Shown: positions 19,745 through 29,202 of the stretch, in pieces
Numbering within the stretch: position 1 is the stretch's first letter
Layout of the letters: each line of letters starts with the position of its first letter
Assembly: GCA_003833135.1 (NCBI GenBank)
Contig: QZLH01001235.1
Coordinates: 1 to 29,312 of the forward strand
Direction of reading: 5' to 3'
Length of the DNA: 29,312 bases
DNA from: Oehlia diaphana
Taxonomy: Eukaryota; Glomeromycota; Glomeromycetes; Glomerales; Glomeraceae
Made by a program: the position numbers and the translations under genes
Notes under the pieces: model-generated
The model's database searches: none
The model's input: the letters and a program-made list of their open reading frames with translations, nothing else
What the model was told of the DNA's origin: nothing

Positions 19745-20140
19745 TGAGATCTCTTATCAAAATGTAATACCTGTTTTTCTTGCTGTGATTAGTGAATTCT
19801 TTTTTAATGTAGTTTGTAAGCTCATTTTGTTTTATCACATCTGAAAGTGGTAAATAAATTACACCTATTATGAGTGTACAATTCTTAAAAAACAACCAAG
19901 CTTCTATATAGTATGCATCCAGTTTTCTAACTTTTCCAATGTGTTTTTCACATTTTTTATTAATAATTATGCACACTCCAGATCCTTTTATCTTATTGTC
20001 TTTATTGGTCCAGAAAGAGGTATATACTAAATTTTGTTTGTTCCAATATTCACCATGCAGAATGGTTATCATTAAGTAATAGTTGGTGATAATATGCATT
20101 AAGGCTTAAGGGGAATAAACAGATATTACTATTAACATTT
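19745..20140 (-). pseudogene. LINE endonuclease (EEP domain) fragment
   Basis: The minus-strand frame reads EYWNKQNLVYTSFWTNKDNK, then GSGVCIIINKKCEKHIGK, YYIEAWLFFKNCTLIIGVIYLP and YYILIRDLNSYMDTP. The order GxGV.III, YxxxxxxxF...LIIGVIYLP and (G)DLN is that of the apurinic-type endonuclease/exonuclease/phosphatase domain of non-LTR retrotransposons; the catalytic GDxN has become RDLN. The frame runs on into the polypyrimidine repeat without a stop, as far as 19389. The N-terminal part (the LNVRGL and QETW motifs) and reverse transcriptase are not seen. Confidence 0.65.
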
Positions 20141-20703
20141 GTTTTAATGTTAAAAATGTCACATTTGCAACTAAAATTATCCTTATATTCTGTTATGATT
20201 TAAATTATAAATGAATGCATCAAATGTTAGTAATTGATTCTTATTTCCGAAAGTAGCTGCTTGGAAGTATTTGATAAAATCTTTTCTTTGGTTTACTCTC
20301 ACCGAAGAGAATTTCATCTCTAGTATTAGTTAGAATCTTAAAGTTACTTTGGCAGTGTTTTTCCCTGCTACTAGAACGTCAACTTCTTAATATAGAATTC
20401 TCATTTTTATGATCCTTTTAAATCAAACATCAAAGGACACAGAGAAGATATTTCAGTAAAAACAAGTAATTCCGGTATTAAAATCGTTAAAAAAAAATAG
20501 TATACCATAATTGGGAATATTATTTGTTAAATCGATTAGGTTAATAGCATCCAGTATAAGAGACTAAAATTTAAATAGTATAGTTCGATTAACAAGTGAT
20601 CCGCTTTTTAAAAATTAAGTAGGTGCATATGTACTGTATCTGTGTGTAAAAAAAAGAGATTAAAGGTTACTTAATTTGGAATCCAAGGTTTTACAATTAT
20701 CTC
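20141..20703. promoter_or_regulatory. Intergenic region upstream of the methyltransferase gene
   Basis: No gene recognised. The region should include the promoter of the plus-strand methyltransferase; no motif could be assigned with confidence. TTTTTACTTTCTAG ending at 20761 could be a 3' splice site of a 5'-UTR intron just before ATG 20782. Confidence 0.35.
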
Positions 20704-20781
20704 ATGAGTTATGACTTGTCCTACAAAAGCCTAAAAATCAACAAAATATTTTTACTTTCTAGAAAACGTAAATTATCATAC

Positions 20782-21679
20782 ATGAACGACTATTTGGCTT
20801 TTCCAACTTCAATGACATTAAACTCTTTGCCCGATGAAGAACAACATAACCACTCGGAGTTGCTTCGTCATCTCACTTCAGAGTTTAGTAGGCCTTCTAC
20901 AGGCTGGAATTTTTCCTATCTTAAAGGACGTATGGAAGAACAATTAAATTTATTGCCTTGGAACTATGAAGCGACCGTAAGAGCTTTGTTACCAAATTCT
21001 AAAGGTCTATTGGACATGGGTACAGGCAGTGGTGAGTTTCTTGCATCACTAAATCCGCTGCCACCAGATACTTGCGCGACAGAAGGTTGGGCTCCCAACA
21101 TTGCTATCGCAAGACAACGGCTAAAACCTTTTGGAGTAACTGTTACAGGTACAGCTTTTCCATTTGAAAATTAACACTTTGAATGGTATAATCAATTAAA
21201 CAAATTTTAATTTAGCTATTACTGATAATGACGTACGACTTCCTCTTAATGATTCTCGATTTGATCTTATAATTAACCGTCACGAACCATATATTGTTTA
21301 TGAAGTTCACCGTCTTCTTAAGCGAGGAGGTTTATTTGTTACACAACAAGTTGGTGAAAAAGATAATATTGAATTAAACAAACTTTTAGGAGCTCCTGAA
21401 CATCTTGGATATAGAGAATGGCATGTAGAGCAAGCTTGTAGTGAATTAAAAACTGCAGGTTTTACTATCTTAGAAAAACAGGAAGCTTTTATAGAGACGA
21501 AATTTTATGATGTGGGGGCTATTGTTTATTATTTGAAAGCAATTCCATGGCAAGTTGAAGACTTTACAGTGGAAAAATATTCAAAACAACTTGTAAATCT
21601 CCATCATAAAATTCAAGAAGAAGGATTTCTTTCGGTTCAAAGTCATCGATTTTTTATTATGGCTCAAAAAGAGAAATAA
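20782..21679 (+). CDS. Class I SAM-dependent methyltransferase, bacterial-like
   Basis: Exons 20782-21148 and 21216-21679 (GTACAG donor, TTTAATTTAG acceptor, 67-nt intron) give 276 aa; an in-frame ATG at 20704 would add 26 residues. After a WNFSYLKGRM..LPWNYE segment comes motif I, LLDMGTGSGEF, then ATEGWAPNIAIARQRLKPFG (acidic loop and helix), LPLNDSRFDLIINRHEPY (motif II region; the intron falls just before it) and RLLKRGGLFVTQQVGE. The C-terminal half carries FYDVGAIVYYLKAIPWQVEDF and SHRFFIMAQK. This pattern (INRHE, TQQVG, GAIVYYLKAIPW) recalls Bacillus-type uncharacterised methyltransferases; the substrate is unknown. The GT-AG intron shows it is a resident eukaryotic gene. Coding sequence is intact. 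Confidence 0.8.
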
Positions 21680-22338
21680 TTTTATTCTCAGGGTGGCATT
21701 CATAACATTTATATTTGTGCATATAAAAAACAGAGATAGAAGGACTTTTGTGTTTTGTTATTCGCATACGTCTGGATTGAGAACGAAAAAAAAGTTATGA
21801 TAACTAAGATAGCCAATCTCTTTCCATTATTTGAGAAAAAAAATTCACATTATGAAAAAGTATTTATACATAAGCAAACAAAATATCATATATAATTTCT
21901 AGCCTTTTATTTATTTATTAGTATTTTTATTTGTAATATATTTTTTTTTAAATAAATTAAAATTTTTTTTTTTGATTATCGTGTAAGCACTTATTACAAA
22001 TCATTAATCACATTTGTAAAGAAAAGAAGCTGACTCTTATTTGGTGATGAAACGCGATCAGGCAGAAATTATTATTACGAATCAAGTTGACAAGCTAGAT
22101 ACAGATTCCATACTTTTATGAAAAAAGGAAAGTTTTAAACTGTATATACTAGATTATTTGTTTAGATGCGAGATATTCTACTTATGACTAGGAAAGTTCT
22201 AGAGAATAATTGTCCTAATATAGTTAGTATTATGAAGAAATATTAATAAAACAATTTTCCAAGGTGTTTATTGGTCAATTTATCACTGAGATCAATGAGA
22301 TGAAGCTCCAATAACAATGTATAATTATCTTATCTTAT
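21680..22338. other. Convergent intergenic region
   Basis: It lies between the 3' ends of the methyltransferase (plus) and adenylyltransferase (minus) genes. AT-rich, with AAATAAATTAAA runs near 21950 that could serve as poly(A) signals. Nothing else recognised. Confidence 0.5.
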
Positions 22339-23106
22339 TTAATCTAATGTTAAAATTTTATTTTTCTTTATATATTCTACAACTTTTGGATCACATAAAT
22401 CTTCCCAATCACTTAGATTATGAATTAATTCTTTTCTTATCGTTGTGGAACTAATATTATTATTGTCCTCTCCATTGATAACCACTACAGATTCTTTCCA
22501 AGAATTTTCATCAAAAATACGATTTAGATCATATTCAATATCTCTTATCCAACCATCATCTTCATTCCTACCAACAATAATAAAACCATGATGTCTCAAT
22601 AGAGTATGAGAAATACCAGTTCTCATAAAATGGTCACTTCCACATAAATAGAAAACTTTGATGTTGCAATTAATTTCATCGTGTTCATTAAGAAATTTTG
22701 ACAACCTATATAAAACTTCCCAATGATTAATAAATTTTAGACCACTTTTTTTTGATTTTGCTTCCCACAAATCAACATCAATCCAATCTGATTCACTTAC
22801 AGCTAATTTACACATTTCAATTCGTTTATCTATTGAAATAGCATATTTACCTAATTTACCAAAAACATAACAATCTTGTGAAGGTGATATGAATCCTGCT
22901 ATAACTTTAACTTGTGATAATCGCGATTCTAATTCTCTTTTAGCTATCTCAAAATTATTATAATGTTGTTTATGAATAGGATTCATCGATCCAGTTGTTA
23001 ATAATACTACAGGCATTTTTGAAGGAGTTTCAGATTTTAATTGTGATAAATTTGTTAAAAGTTTTGTTGTTGGAGTTAAATGTGATTCTGAATTATTTGA
23101 TAACAT
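22339..23106 (-). CDS. Nicotinamide/nicotinate mononucleotide adenylyltransferase-like
   Basis: Single exon, 255 aa, ATG at 23106. The nucleotidyltransferase signature TTGSMNPIHKQH (residues 37-48, the GxxxPxHxxH form of the HxGH motif) and ISSTTIRKEL (218-227, the ISSTxxR motif) are both present, with YLCGSDHF (154-160) in the position of the dinucleotide-binding loop. Together these define the NMNAT/CoaD-like family that transfers AMP from ATP to NMN or NaMN in NAD synthesis. The first 30 residues are Ser/Thr-rich, precede the catalytic core and may be a targeting or disordered tail; M31 is an alternative start. It is convergent with the methyltransferase gene. No defect seen. Confidence 0.8.
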   Translation of the reverse strand: MLSNNSESHLTPTTKLLTNLSQLKSETPSKMPVVLLTTGSMNPIHKQHYNNFEIAKRELESRLSQVKVIAGFISPSQDCYVFGKLGKYAISIDKRIEMCKLAVSESDWIDVDLWEAKSKKSGLKFINHWEVLYRLSKFLNEHDEINCNIKVFYLCGSDHFMRTGISHTLLRHHGFIIVGRNEDDGWIRDIEYDLNRIFDENSWKESVVVINGEDNNNISSTTIRKELIHNLSDWEDLCDPKVVEYIKKNKILTLD

Positions 23107-23140
23107 TTTGCAAACCCAGTTTTTTTTTTTTTTTGGAATA

Positions 23141-23345
23141 ATGAGTACGAATTTTATTGGAAGAACTGCTTGTGCAACTACAACTGAAAAAAAAAATTTC
23201 TGCTGCTAAATTTGTAGCACCTAGCTCCTTCCAGGTCAGTTCTCGGCAACCTTCCCGCAACTCAAATCATGAGATGATCGGCCAATCAGATCTCGAATTC
23301 ATAAAAAAAGGTATTATTTTTCTATGTACACGAAACAGATTCTGA
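23141..23345 (+). pseudogene. Short unrecognised open frame, possibly frameshifted
   Basis: ATG 23141 reads MSTNFIGRTACATTTEKKNF and stops. A second frame starting within it continues past an A-run (23187-23195) as KKKISAAKFVAPSSFQ and on to SDLEFIKK, ending at 23345. A one-base change in the A-run would join the two. A GTATTA donor follows FIKK at about 23310, so it might instead be a first exon. It is divergent from the adenylyltransferase gene, 34 bp apart. Not recognised; weak support. Confidence 0.25.
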
Positions 23346-23682
23346 TACTTCTTCCCCTTTCTATAAATAAACAGAATATTCCCTAAGACCCGTAACGCCT
23401 TCTATTGAGACTCCCGTAGTCTCTAGGTAGTTCAGGAGAACAATAACAAATAGAGAATTTTTTTATTAGCCCATAGAATAACAATTTTAACAATTTAGCT
23501 GTTAATAGAAATCAAAAGCAAATATTATATTGATACTAGCAAAATAAACACACATTTTTTTAAAAGTATTACATGAGAAAGGGCCGGACGGCTAAGTAAA
23601 GACAATAGAGTAGCAGGTTGTTCAAGGGAGGAATAAAGTGTAAATGACTGTCAACTTTTTGAAAACATGACATAAAATATTA
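23346..23682. other. No gene recognised
   Basis: Short broken frames only. Includes GC-richer words (GACCCGTAACGCC, GGGCCGGACGGC) unlike the surroundings, but no complete structure. Confidence 0.4.
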
Positions 23683-24535
23683 ATGGCAAAATTAACTTTA
23701 GATATTGCCAAAGAAATAGAAAAGGTGAATGCCTTTCCGAAAAATACGTCAATAGTAAGACTCAATGCTTTAGAAATGTACCAAAGATCATTTATGGTCC
23801 GCAAACCTTAATTGTGTGAAGAATAGCAAAACGTGGTGTCCATGATTTGTAGTTGAAAATTGTCGTACACGAATGATTGAAGATATGAGGAAGTTTGCAG
23901 AGAGAAAGGGAAGTCTTTGCCTTTCAACTGAGTATATTAATAGATGGGATCCTCTTGAATGGCAGTGTAAAGAAAGCCATAGGTGGAAGGCTTCGGCAAA
24001 AGATATTCTTAAGGGAACTTGGTGTCGAAGATGCAGTACACTAGGTCAAAAGCATGTTCCCTGTGGTCTTTCGGAAGCCAAGGAAATCGCTCACAGTAGA
24101 GGAGGTATATGTTCCGATGCAATGGATATGTAATAAGGGATATAAATGGTTTTCAAGTTTTAACTGCATAAAGCACTCTAAGACATGGTGCCCATATTGC
24201 TTAAATAAACATGAAAATTGTGTCGCGAAGTCATAACTAACATTCTTGGCCCACCTTCCAGCATCCGCCGACCAGATTTCTTGAAAATACCTGAACATCC
24301 TCGAGGACTAGAACTCGACATCTATTATCCATAGTATGAATTTGCTGTGGAGGTACAAGGCAAACAACATGAGCAACACGTAAAATATTTTCACAAAAGT
24401 CCAAAAGCAGTTGACGCTTGATCAGCTCAAGAAAGAATTATGCGAAGAGAATTTGATTGCTTTAAAATATGTTTGGCATTATGAAGACCTATATGTAATT
24501 ATCCAGAGCATCTTTGGGAATCGAATCTTATTTAA
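23683..24535 (+). pseudogene. Zinc-ribbon repeats plus endonuclease-like domain, decayed
   Basis: From ATG 23683 the conceptual order is KLTLDIAKEIEK, GECLSEKYVN (after a frameshift), WSANLNCVKNSKTWCP, then an open frame 23873-24133 with DMRKFAERKG..CLSTEYIN, LEWQCKESHRWKASAKDI and GTWCRRC. A third repeat gives MQWICNKGYKWFSSFN and KTWCPYC. Each repeat is C..GHxW......WCxxC, the pattern of the 'probable zinc-ribbon' treble-clef family. A C-terminal domain follows: IRRPDFLKIPEHPRGLELD, YEFAVEVQGKQHEQ and LKKELCEENLIALKYVWHYED, the D...ExQ pattern of VSR-like PD-(D/E)XK nucleases. At least three frameshifts and a TAG (in YYP-stop-YEF) disable it. Confidence 0.7.
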
Positions 24536-24929
24536 TAAAATCATTTATATAATATATTTTTGTATGATTATACTGTATATATTTTTAAAATCAAGTGACT
24601 TTATTTTTTGAATACGGTCATAAATTGATCCTAACACAAAGTTATATGGTGGGATCGGATTCCTTTGTGTTTGAATTTTTGTTAATCAAGTTGAAAAATG
24701 TGTGGTAGTTAGCCAGAACGTAAAAGTGAATGGAAAACCATATTGAACGGTTGAACGGTTGAACAAAATATTCAAATAAAGTGTATAATTGCATATAGAC
24801 TGCGGAATAGCAAAATAAAAAAAATTATGATCATTTATGAACTTTCCCAAATCATGTATATGAAGGCTAATAACATATAATTGTTATTTTCAATGGACAG
24901 TACCCACAAAATGTAAAATAGTTATTCAT
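24536..24929. other. No gene recognised
   Basis: AT-rich spacer between the plus-strand zinc-ribbon relic and the end of the minus-strand AAA-ATPase relic. TTGAACGGTTGAACGGTTGAAC at 24752-24773 is a short tandem repeat of GAACGGTT. Confidence 0.45.
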
Positions 24930-27240
24930 CATTACAATAAATTCTTCTGCTGATTAAGCAGTATAAGCCCACCCTTAAAACAACAAACATGCACTTTAAT
25001 TTTGCATCTCGTCAATTTTTTAATGGCCCCAAATAATCATCACATTTTTTTTTAATCTTTGATTTCAAAGCTTCACTGACTGTTTTTTGATTTGATCAGT
25101 TTTGATCATTGATTTCAAGATTTAAAATTTTATCTTCAGACTTTTCCATTAATGATAATGAGATCCAAGTAGCTTCTTGTAGTGTTGGTCTCCATAAATA
25201 GTTGTAAGTCCAAAAGTCAATTAAATATAACGGTTGTAAATCAAAATTACCATCTTTTAGCTAATCACAATGGTGTAGTATTTACAGCCAATTTACAGCT
25301 TACGTTTATAATATTACAACCACTAAAGGTTGTAATTCAATATATAATAGTCGTTACTTATGGCAACCAACCTTAGCTTCTTGCCAGCTACCATGAACTC
25401 CATTTAATTTTATACATCCTATCTTAATATTATCAAATTCAATCGTAATTCTTTTTCCTGTGCTTGTTTTTGCCAAATCTATGCCTTTCTATATGAATAC
25501 TTACTATTAAAATAGACTTGAAATTCTGGTTCAATTTCTGCATATAAAGTCAGAATCAAAGTATCTAAAAATGCTTGCTTTAATGCCTCCTCATTAGAAT
25601 GTACAATGCTATTATCTTTTAAAGGTTTAAGTAATTGTTCTTTAATAAATCAATATAACAGGCCAATATCATTTTTCCTTCTAAAATTTGTAATCTTGCT
25701 TCCATTCGTGAATTTTGAGTGCTTCTACTATGAATTCTCTTTTTGAAACATTATTTGGAATCTGAAAATTAAAATATGAACTGTTCGGTTTGTAAATAAA
25801 AGTTCTGGTATAGAACAAGAAAGACAACAATGGGGTACGATCTGTAGTCAGCTCGAATGTTCACAAGTCAAAATCATTGCTCAATGCCATTTTTGATTCA
25901 AGAGAAGGTTGACCGATTGCTTCAGTAAGTATTGATTTACCCAGAAGATTATTTACAATTAAGCCTAATATTATTTACGATGGTAATGTGTGTAGATCGT
26001 GAGGAAATTAAAGAAGCTTTTCAATATTTATATCCTTGATATATTTTATATTTCCAATTAGCATCTGAACACTATATAAAACACTACCAGTGTTTAACAT
26101 ACATTCTTTTTGATCAGAATTAAAATAATATCCCCCATATTCATTTTCCAGCAATTTCATTATTCCATTTTTAATTTCATGTAAACAAATTTCTGGAAAT
26201 ATTATCTAATAGAAATTCAATTTCTGATTTTCTGAACCCATATAGGTCCCAAAATTCTTCTCTTAACTGTTAATGCCAAGTCTGTCAAAATATTAAAGCC
26301 CGATGTAAATTCAGCCATAATAATGGGAGTCATGCCAGTTTGGAAAATGTAGGTAATGCCTTTATCACAGGCGGACTTCAATCGACTATAAAATTGTTTG
26401 AATGAACTCTCCATCGCTTTGATTCTGCTTAGAGAATTTTTATAATGTGCGTGTAAGACAGATTCGTTTTTAAGAGCTTCGTTCATTTCAGCATCATATT
26501 CATCAATAAAAATATAGACCTAAAGAAAAAATGTTAGTTACTTTTTCTGAAGAAATGGTAACTAAGTGAGAGAAAATACCTTATGCCTGCTCAATTCTAT
26601 CAAATTCAGTAACTCTTTAAAATTCACTAAAGCGCTTTCTTTTTATCTAAAACTTGATAATAATCCTTCAACTCTTGTTGATACCTGCATATAAAATTTG
26701 ACATGTCTATATTCAAACTTTTATGAAAGTCATCCTCGAAAATTTCAAATGTTGAATTGGTGTGGAGACCAGAAAAATTGAGTTCAAGAATAAGGAATGA
26801 AGATGCTAATAATATTGATTTATTCTGATATATAAATCACCAAAAAGTTGTATGAATCATCTTCCTTTGTTCTTTATGTCATAATAAGAGGATAAAGTAG
26901 AGAGAAATAATGTTTTTCCAAAATGACAAAGACGTAGTGAAATAATAGCATGAACATTAAGATCCTCTATTTTAGATAAAGTAAGTCTTAACTAGATAAT
27001 AGCCAGTTTTCTGTCTCAGCAAATGACCCAATTAATAGTATTTTGAGAGGTTTTGAAAATGCTGACGTCAAATCAGCTTCTACGGATAATATTTCAGGTT
27101 CATAGACTGGCTCATCTTGAAGTTTTTTTCACAGTTATATTCATCTATCTTTAACTTTTTTCGCTCACGTTCTACAAAATCAAATTCTGTTTCAGCATAT
27201 ACTTGAAATCCACGTCACACTATCTGTAGACCGACTTGCA
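24930..27240 (-). pseudogene. AAA-ATPase-like plus PD-(D/E)XK nuclease protein, decayed
   Basis: Pieces in order on the minus strand: YAETEFDFVERERKKLKIDE; ILLIGSFAETENW; SLRLCHFGKTLFLSTL (Walker A region); SSFLILELNFSGL; YQQELKDYYQVL; VYIFIDEYDAEMNEALKNES (Walker B, DEYD); the open frame 26486-26217 with ITYIFQTGMTPIIMAEFTSG; KREFIVEALKIHEW; LDTLILTLYAEIEPEFQVYF; then GIDLAKTSTGKRITIEFDNI (D...E nuclease core) and GVHGSWQEA. After a 194-bp insertion it resumes with TWISLSLMEKSEDKIL and ends CMFVVLRVGLYCLISRRI near 24935. This is the AAA-ATPase-like / PD-(D/E)XK_9 arrangement often multicopy in Glomeromycotina. Many frameshifts and stops; non-functional. Confidence 0.75.
25180..25373. mobile_element. 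194-bp MITE with perfect 10-bp target duplication, inserted in the AAA-ATPase relic
   Basis: TAGCTTCTTG stands at 25170-25179 and again at 25374-25383, flanking the element exactly. The ends TAGTGTTGGTCTCCATAAAT and (complement) AGGTTGGTTGCCATAAGTAA form imperfect inverted repeats. Inside, ATTACAACCACTAAAGGTTG, continuing TAAT, is a 9-bp hairpin. Removing it restores the host peptide SWQEA-TWISLS. A 9-11 bp duplication is typical of Mutator-like elements. The apparent frames inside are not genes. Confidence 0.8.
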
Positions 27241-27369
27241 TTCCCTTCTTCTGCAAAATAGCAAGTTCAGTAGTAAAATTATAGAAAAGGTCGTATATGA
27301 CTCTTTATTTCTTTGAAACTCTAAAGGATAAATTCCCTAATACATCCAGTGTAAAACTATAAAAATCTT

Positions 27370-27880
27370 CACAATAGTTGTACACAGTATTAGGAATAAT
27401 CGATTATTACATATCTCACTTCTTTTAATCTATTTTGTAGTTGCTTTAACCATTTGCCCTAACGTTTTGTGTCATTAAATATTGGTATTTATACCTTTAA
27501 ATGTATCATTCCCCCCGTTGATGTTAAATGCTGTGACTCCTGTTAGTGCAAATATGATTAGTAGAATTTAGTTTTTCTTCATTGACGAAGTAACATTTGG
27601 TAATTTAGCATTATCTGTTTCTATTTCTCTCAAATGGCGATTTCGCAACAGAATTTTTGTTTCAATGGAATAAAAGTATTATAACATGATAATCTCAAGT
27701 ATCATAATCTGATTACTCAAATGATTTACCTTTTGGATATTTATAGTAGTCTTTGTGATCATATTCTTCTATTACTAAAGCTTTTTTCAGGAAAGAGTAT
27801 AATGTATATAGCTATTTTACTCTTTGTTTCCTTAGTTGCATATAGTAATCAACTTTATTTGTATAATAATAGTTGAAACA
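27370..27880 (-). pseudogene. PIF1-like helicase remnant
   Basis: Minus strand: a decayed leader with YYTNKVDYYMQLRKQRVK and YSFLKKALVIEEYDHKDYYK near 27750-27880, then LLIIFALTGVTAFNINGG (27505-27565, the segment before motif Ia in PIF1 helicases), and LQNRLKEVRYVIIDYS (27400-27450), where a DEYSM Walker B would be expected and one acidic residue is missing. Stops interrupt it. The leader assignment is uncertain; the two core motifs are convincing. It lies immediately upstream, on the same strand, of the AAA-ATPase relic, but no link is implied. Confidence 0.5.
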
Positions 27881-28058
27881 TATCTCAATGTTATCAATCA
27901 AAATAAGAAAGGTAGAAATGTGGTAAACAACAAAAAAAGCTTGATATCTTATTAATGTTCTAGAATACATTATGGGGATGGTTATTGATACATGAAGAAA
28001 TTATTTTTATGTGAAGTCTTTTTTATGTTGCCCACTATGTTTCATATATTGTATATAG

Positions 28059-28550
28059 TCTAGTATTACAATCCGTTTATCCTCCATTCGTATCTGTGAC
28101 CAAATATCTAACATTTTTGGATAACAGATGAAAATTTTATAGACAGATCAGATGAAGGCGGATAAAGGATATCTGTGATAAATCATTCAGGTAATCTCCT
28201 CAGATATCCGTAGGATATCTTGAATTTAAATTGGGCCAAATTCATAGTTCTGGCTAAAGTTATAAATTTTGTATAATATCATATAACACAAAAAATCAGC
28301 AAAAAATTTTATGTAACATAACTTACCTGGTAGCTAAACCTTTTATCTGAGATCACGTGACTATCGTTATTGTAATTCTGGCTAGTACTACAGAATTGGC
28401 CAGAATTATGTTCAATAATCGGATGATTTGAATGATCTGTCAAGAATATCTGGATGATGCAGTTATCCAACTTTTAGATATCTTCTACCAAACTGATCTG
28501 ACAAATTCAGATAACAGTTGACGGATTATCTGCAGATTGTAACTTTAGTA
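28059..28550. mobile_element. Probable MITE with degenerate inverted ends
   Basis: CTAGTATTACAATC at 28060 and GATTGTAACTTTAG ending near 28548 are imperfect inverses, followed inward by TTATC/GATAA and ATCTG words on both sides. The interior is rich in GATATCC and AGATATC words and has no ORF. Target duplication not identified. The preceding 27881-28058 holds nothing recognised. Confidence 0.45.
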
Positions 28551-28689
28551 TATACAGTATTTTAGATTCCTCAGGAAGCGATAAGTTTGAATTACAATAA
28601 TTACGAATTGACTACTGATTATCTGCGCAGATTTTTACCCTGCTGATGAAAAATAAATCATTACCTCTGAATAATCTGCAAAATAAACT

Positions 28690-29100
28690 CCTCTTGTTCA
28701 AACATATCAGTTTTGAAAATTTTTTGATATCACTTCCAATAATTTTACATTCATGTAGTAGATGTGAATATAAATCACCTATATAGTGTATTTCATATGC
28801 GAAACATGATTTAAAAGAAAAATTTACAGAATGGACCAGTGGAAATAATGAAATTGATGATTTTGTTAAAGAATAGCAATTAAAAATTACTTTTGAAACG
28901 AATATATTTGAATGGATACTGTATAATAAACTTAACATTATTGAAAAATCAGGAAAGTACAATTATTCTATAGTAATATAGAATGAAGGTCCATTAAAAT
29001 TTAATGAAAATACAATAAGATATGAAAGGATTCACAAAGAAAATATATATAAATAACAGAAAATAATATTATCAATGAATTTTCTAATGAGGTAATAAAT
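28690..29100 (+). pseudogene. Protein kinase-like gene remnant (leader and start of the kinase domain)
   Basis: The plus strand reads LHSCSRCEYKSP, stop, CISYAKHDLKEKFTEWTSGN and NEIDDFVKE, TAG, QLKITFETNIFEWILYNKLN, then IIEKSGKYNYSIVI, TAG, NEGPLKFN and, after more decay, NIINEFSNEVINF. The order C..C..F..WTSGN...FI, EWIxYxxLxxI, (G)xxxxVxxAxWxxGPL is that of the many Glomeromycotina serine/threonine-type kinases that carry a Cys-rich leader. The kinase catalytic core is absent. The opposite-strand frame at 28612-28962 is a shadow. The N-terminal half is not recognisable before 28690. Confidence 0.55.
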
Positions 29101-29202
29101 TTCAATAAATTTATTAATTTTAAATATTCTTTTATTTCTTTATTTCTTTTATTTTTAATACCATATTCATAAATATGTGCTTTTAGATCAAAAAATATAG
29201 TT

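Noticed and set aside
19514..19747. Plus-strand Lys/Gly/Glu-rich frame and minus-strand Phe/Pro-rich frame
   Set aside because: Both are translations of the polypurine minisatellite and exist only because stop codons are rare in such sequence.
25182..25376. 64-residue plus-strand frame
   Set aside because: It coincides with the non-coding MITE defined by its 10-bp target duplication.
26217..26486. Stand-alone 89-residue gene
   Set aside because: It is one surviving exon piece of the larger AAA-ATPase/nuclease relic; matching fragments continue on both sides in other frames.
28612..28962. 116-residue minus-strand frame
   Set aside because: The plus strand carries kinase-leader motifs (FTEWTSGN, IFEWILYN, NEGPLKFN), so the minus frame is a shadow.
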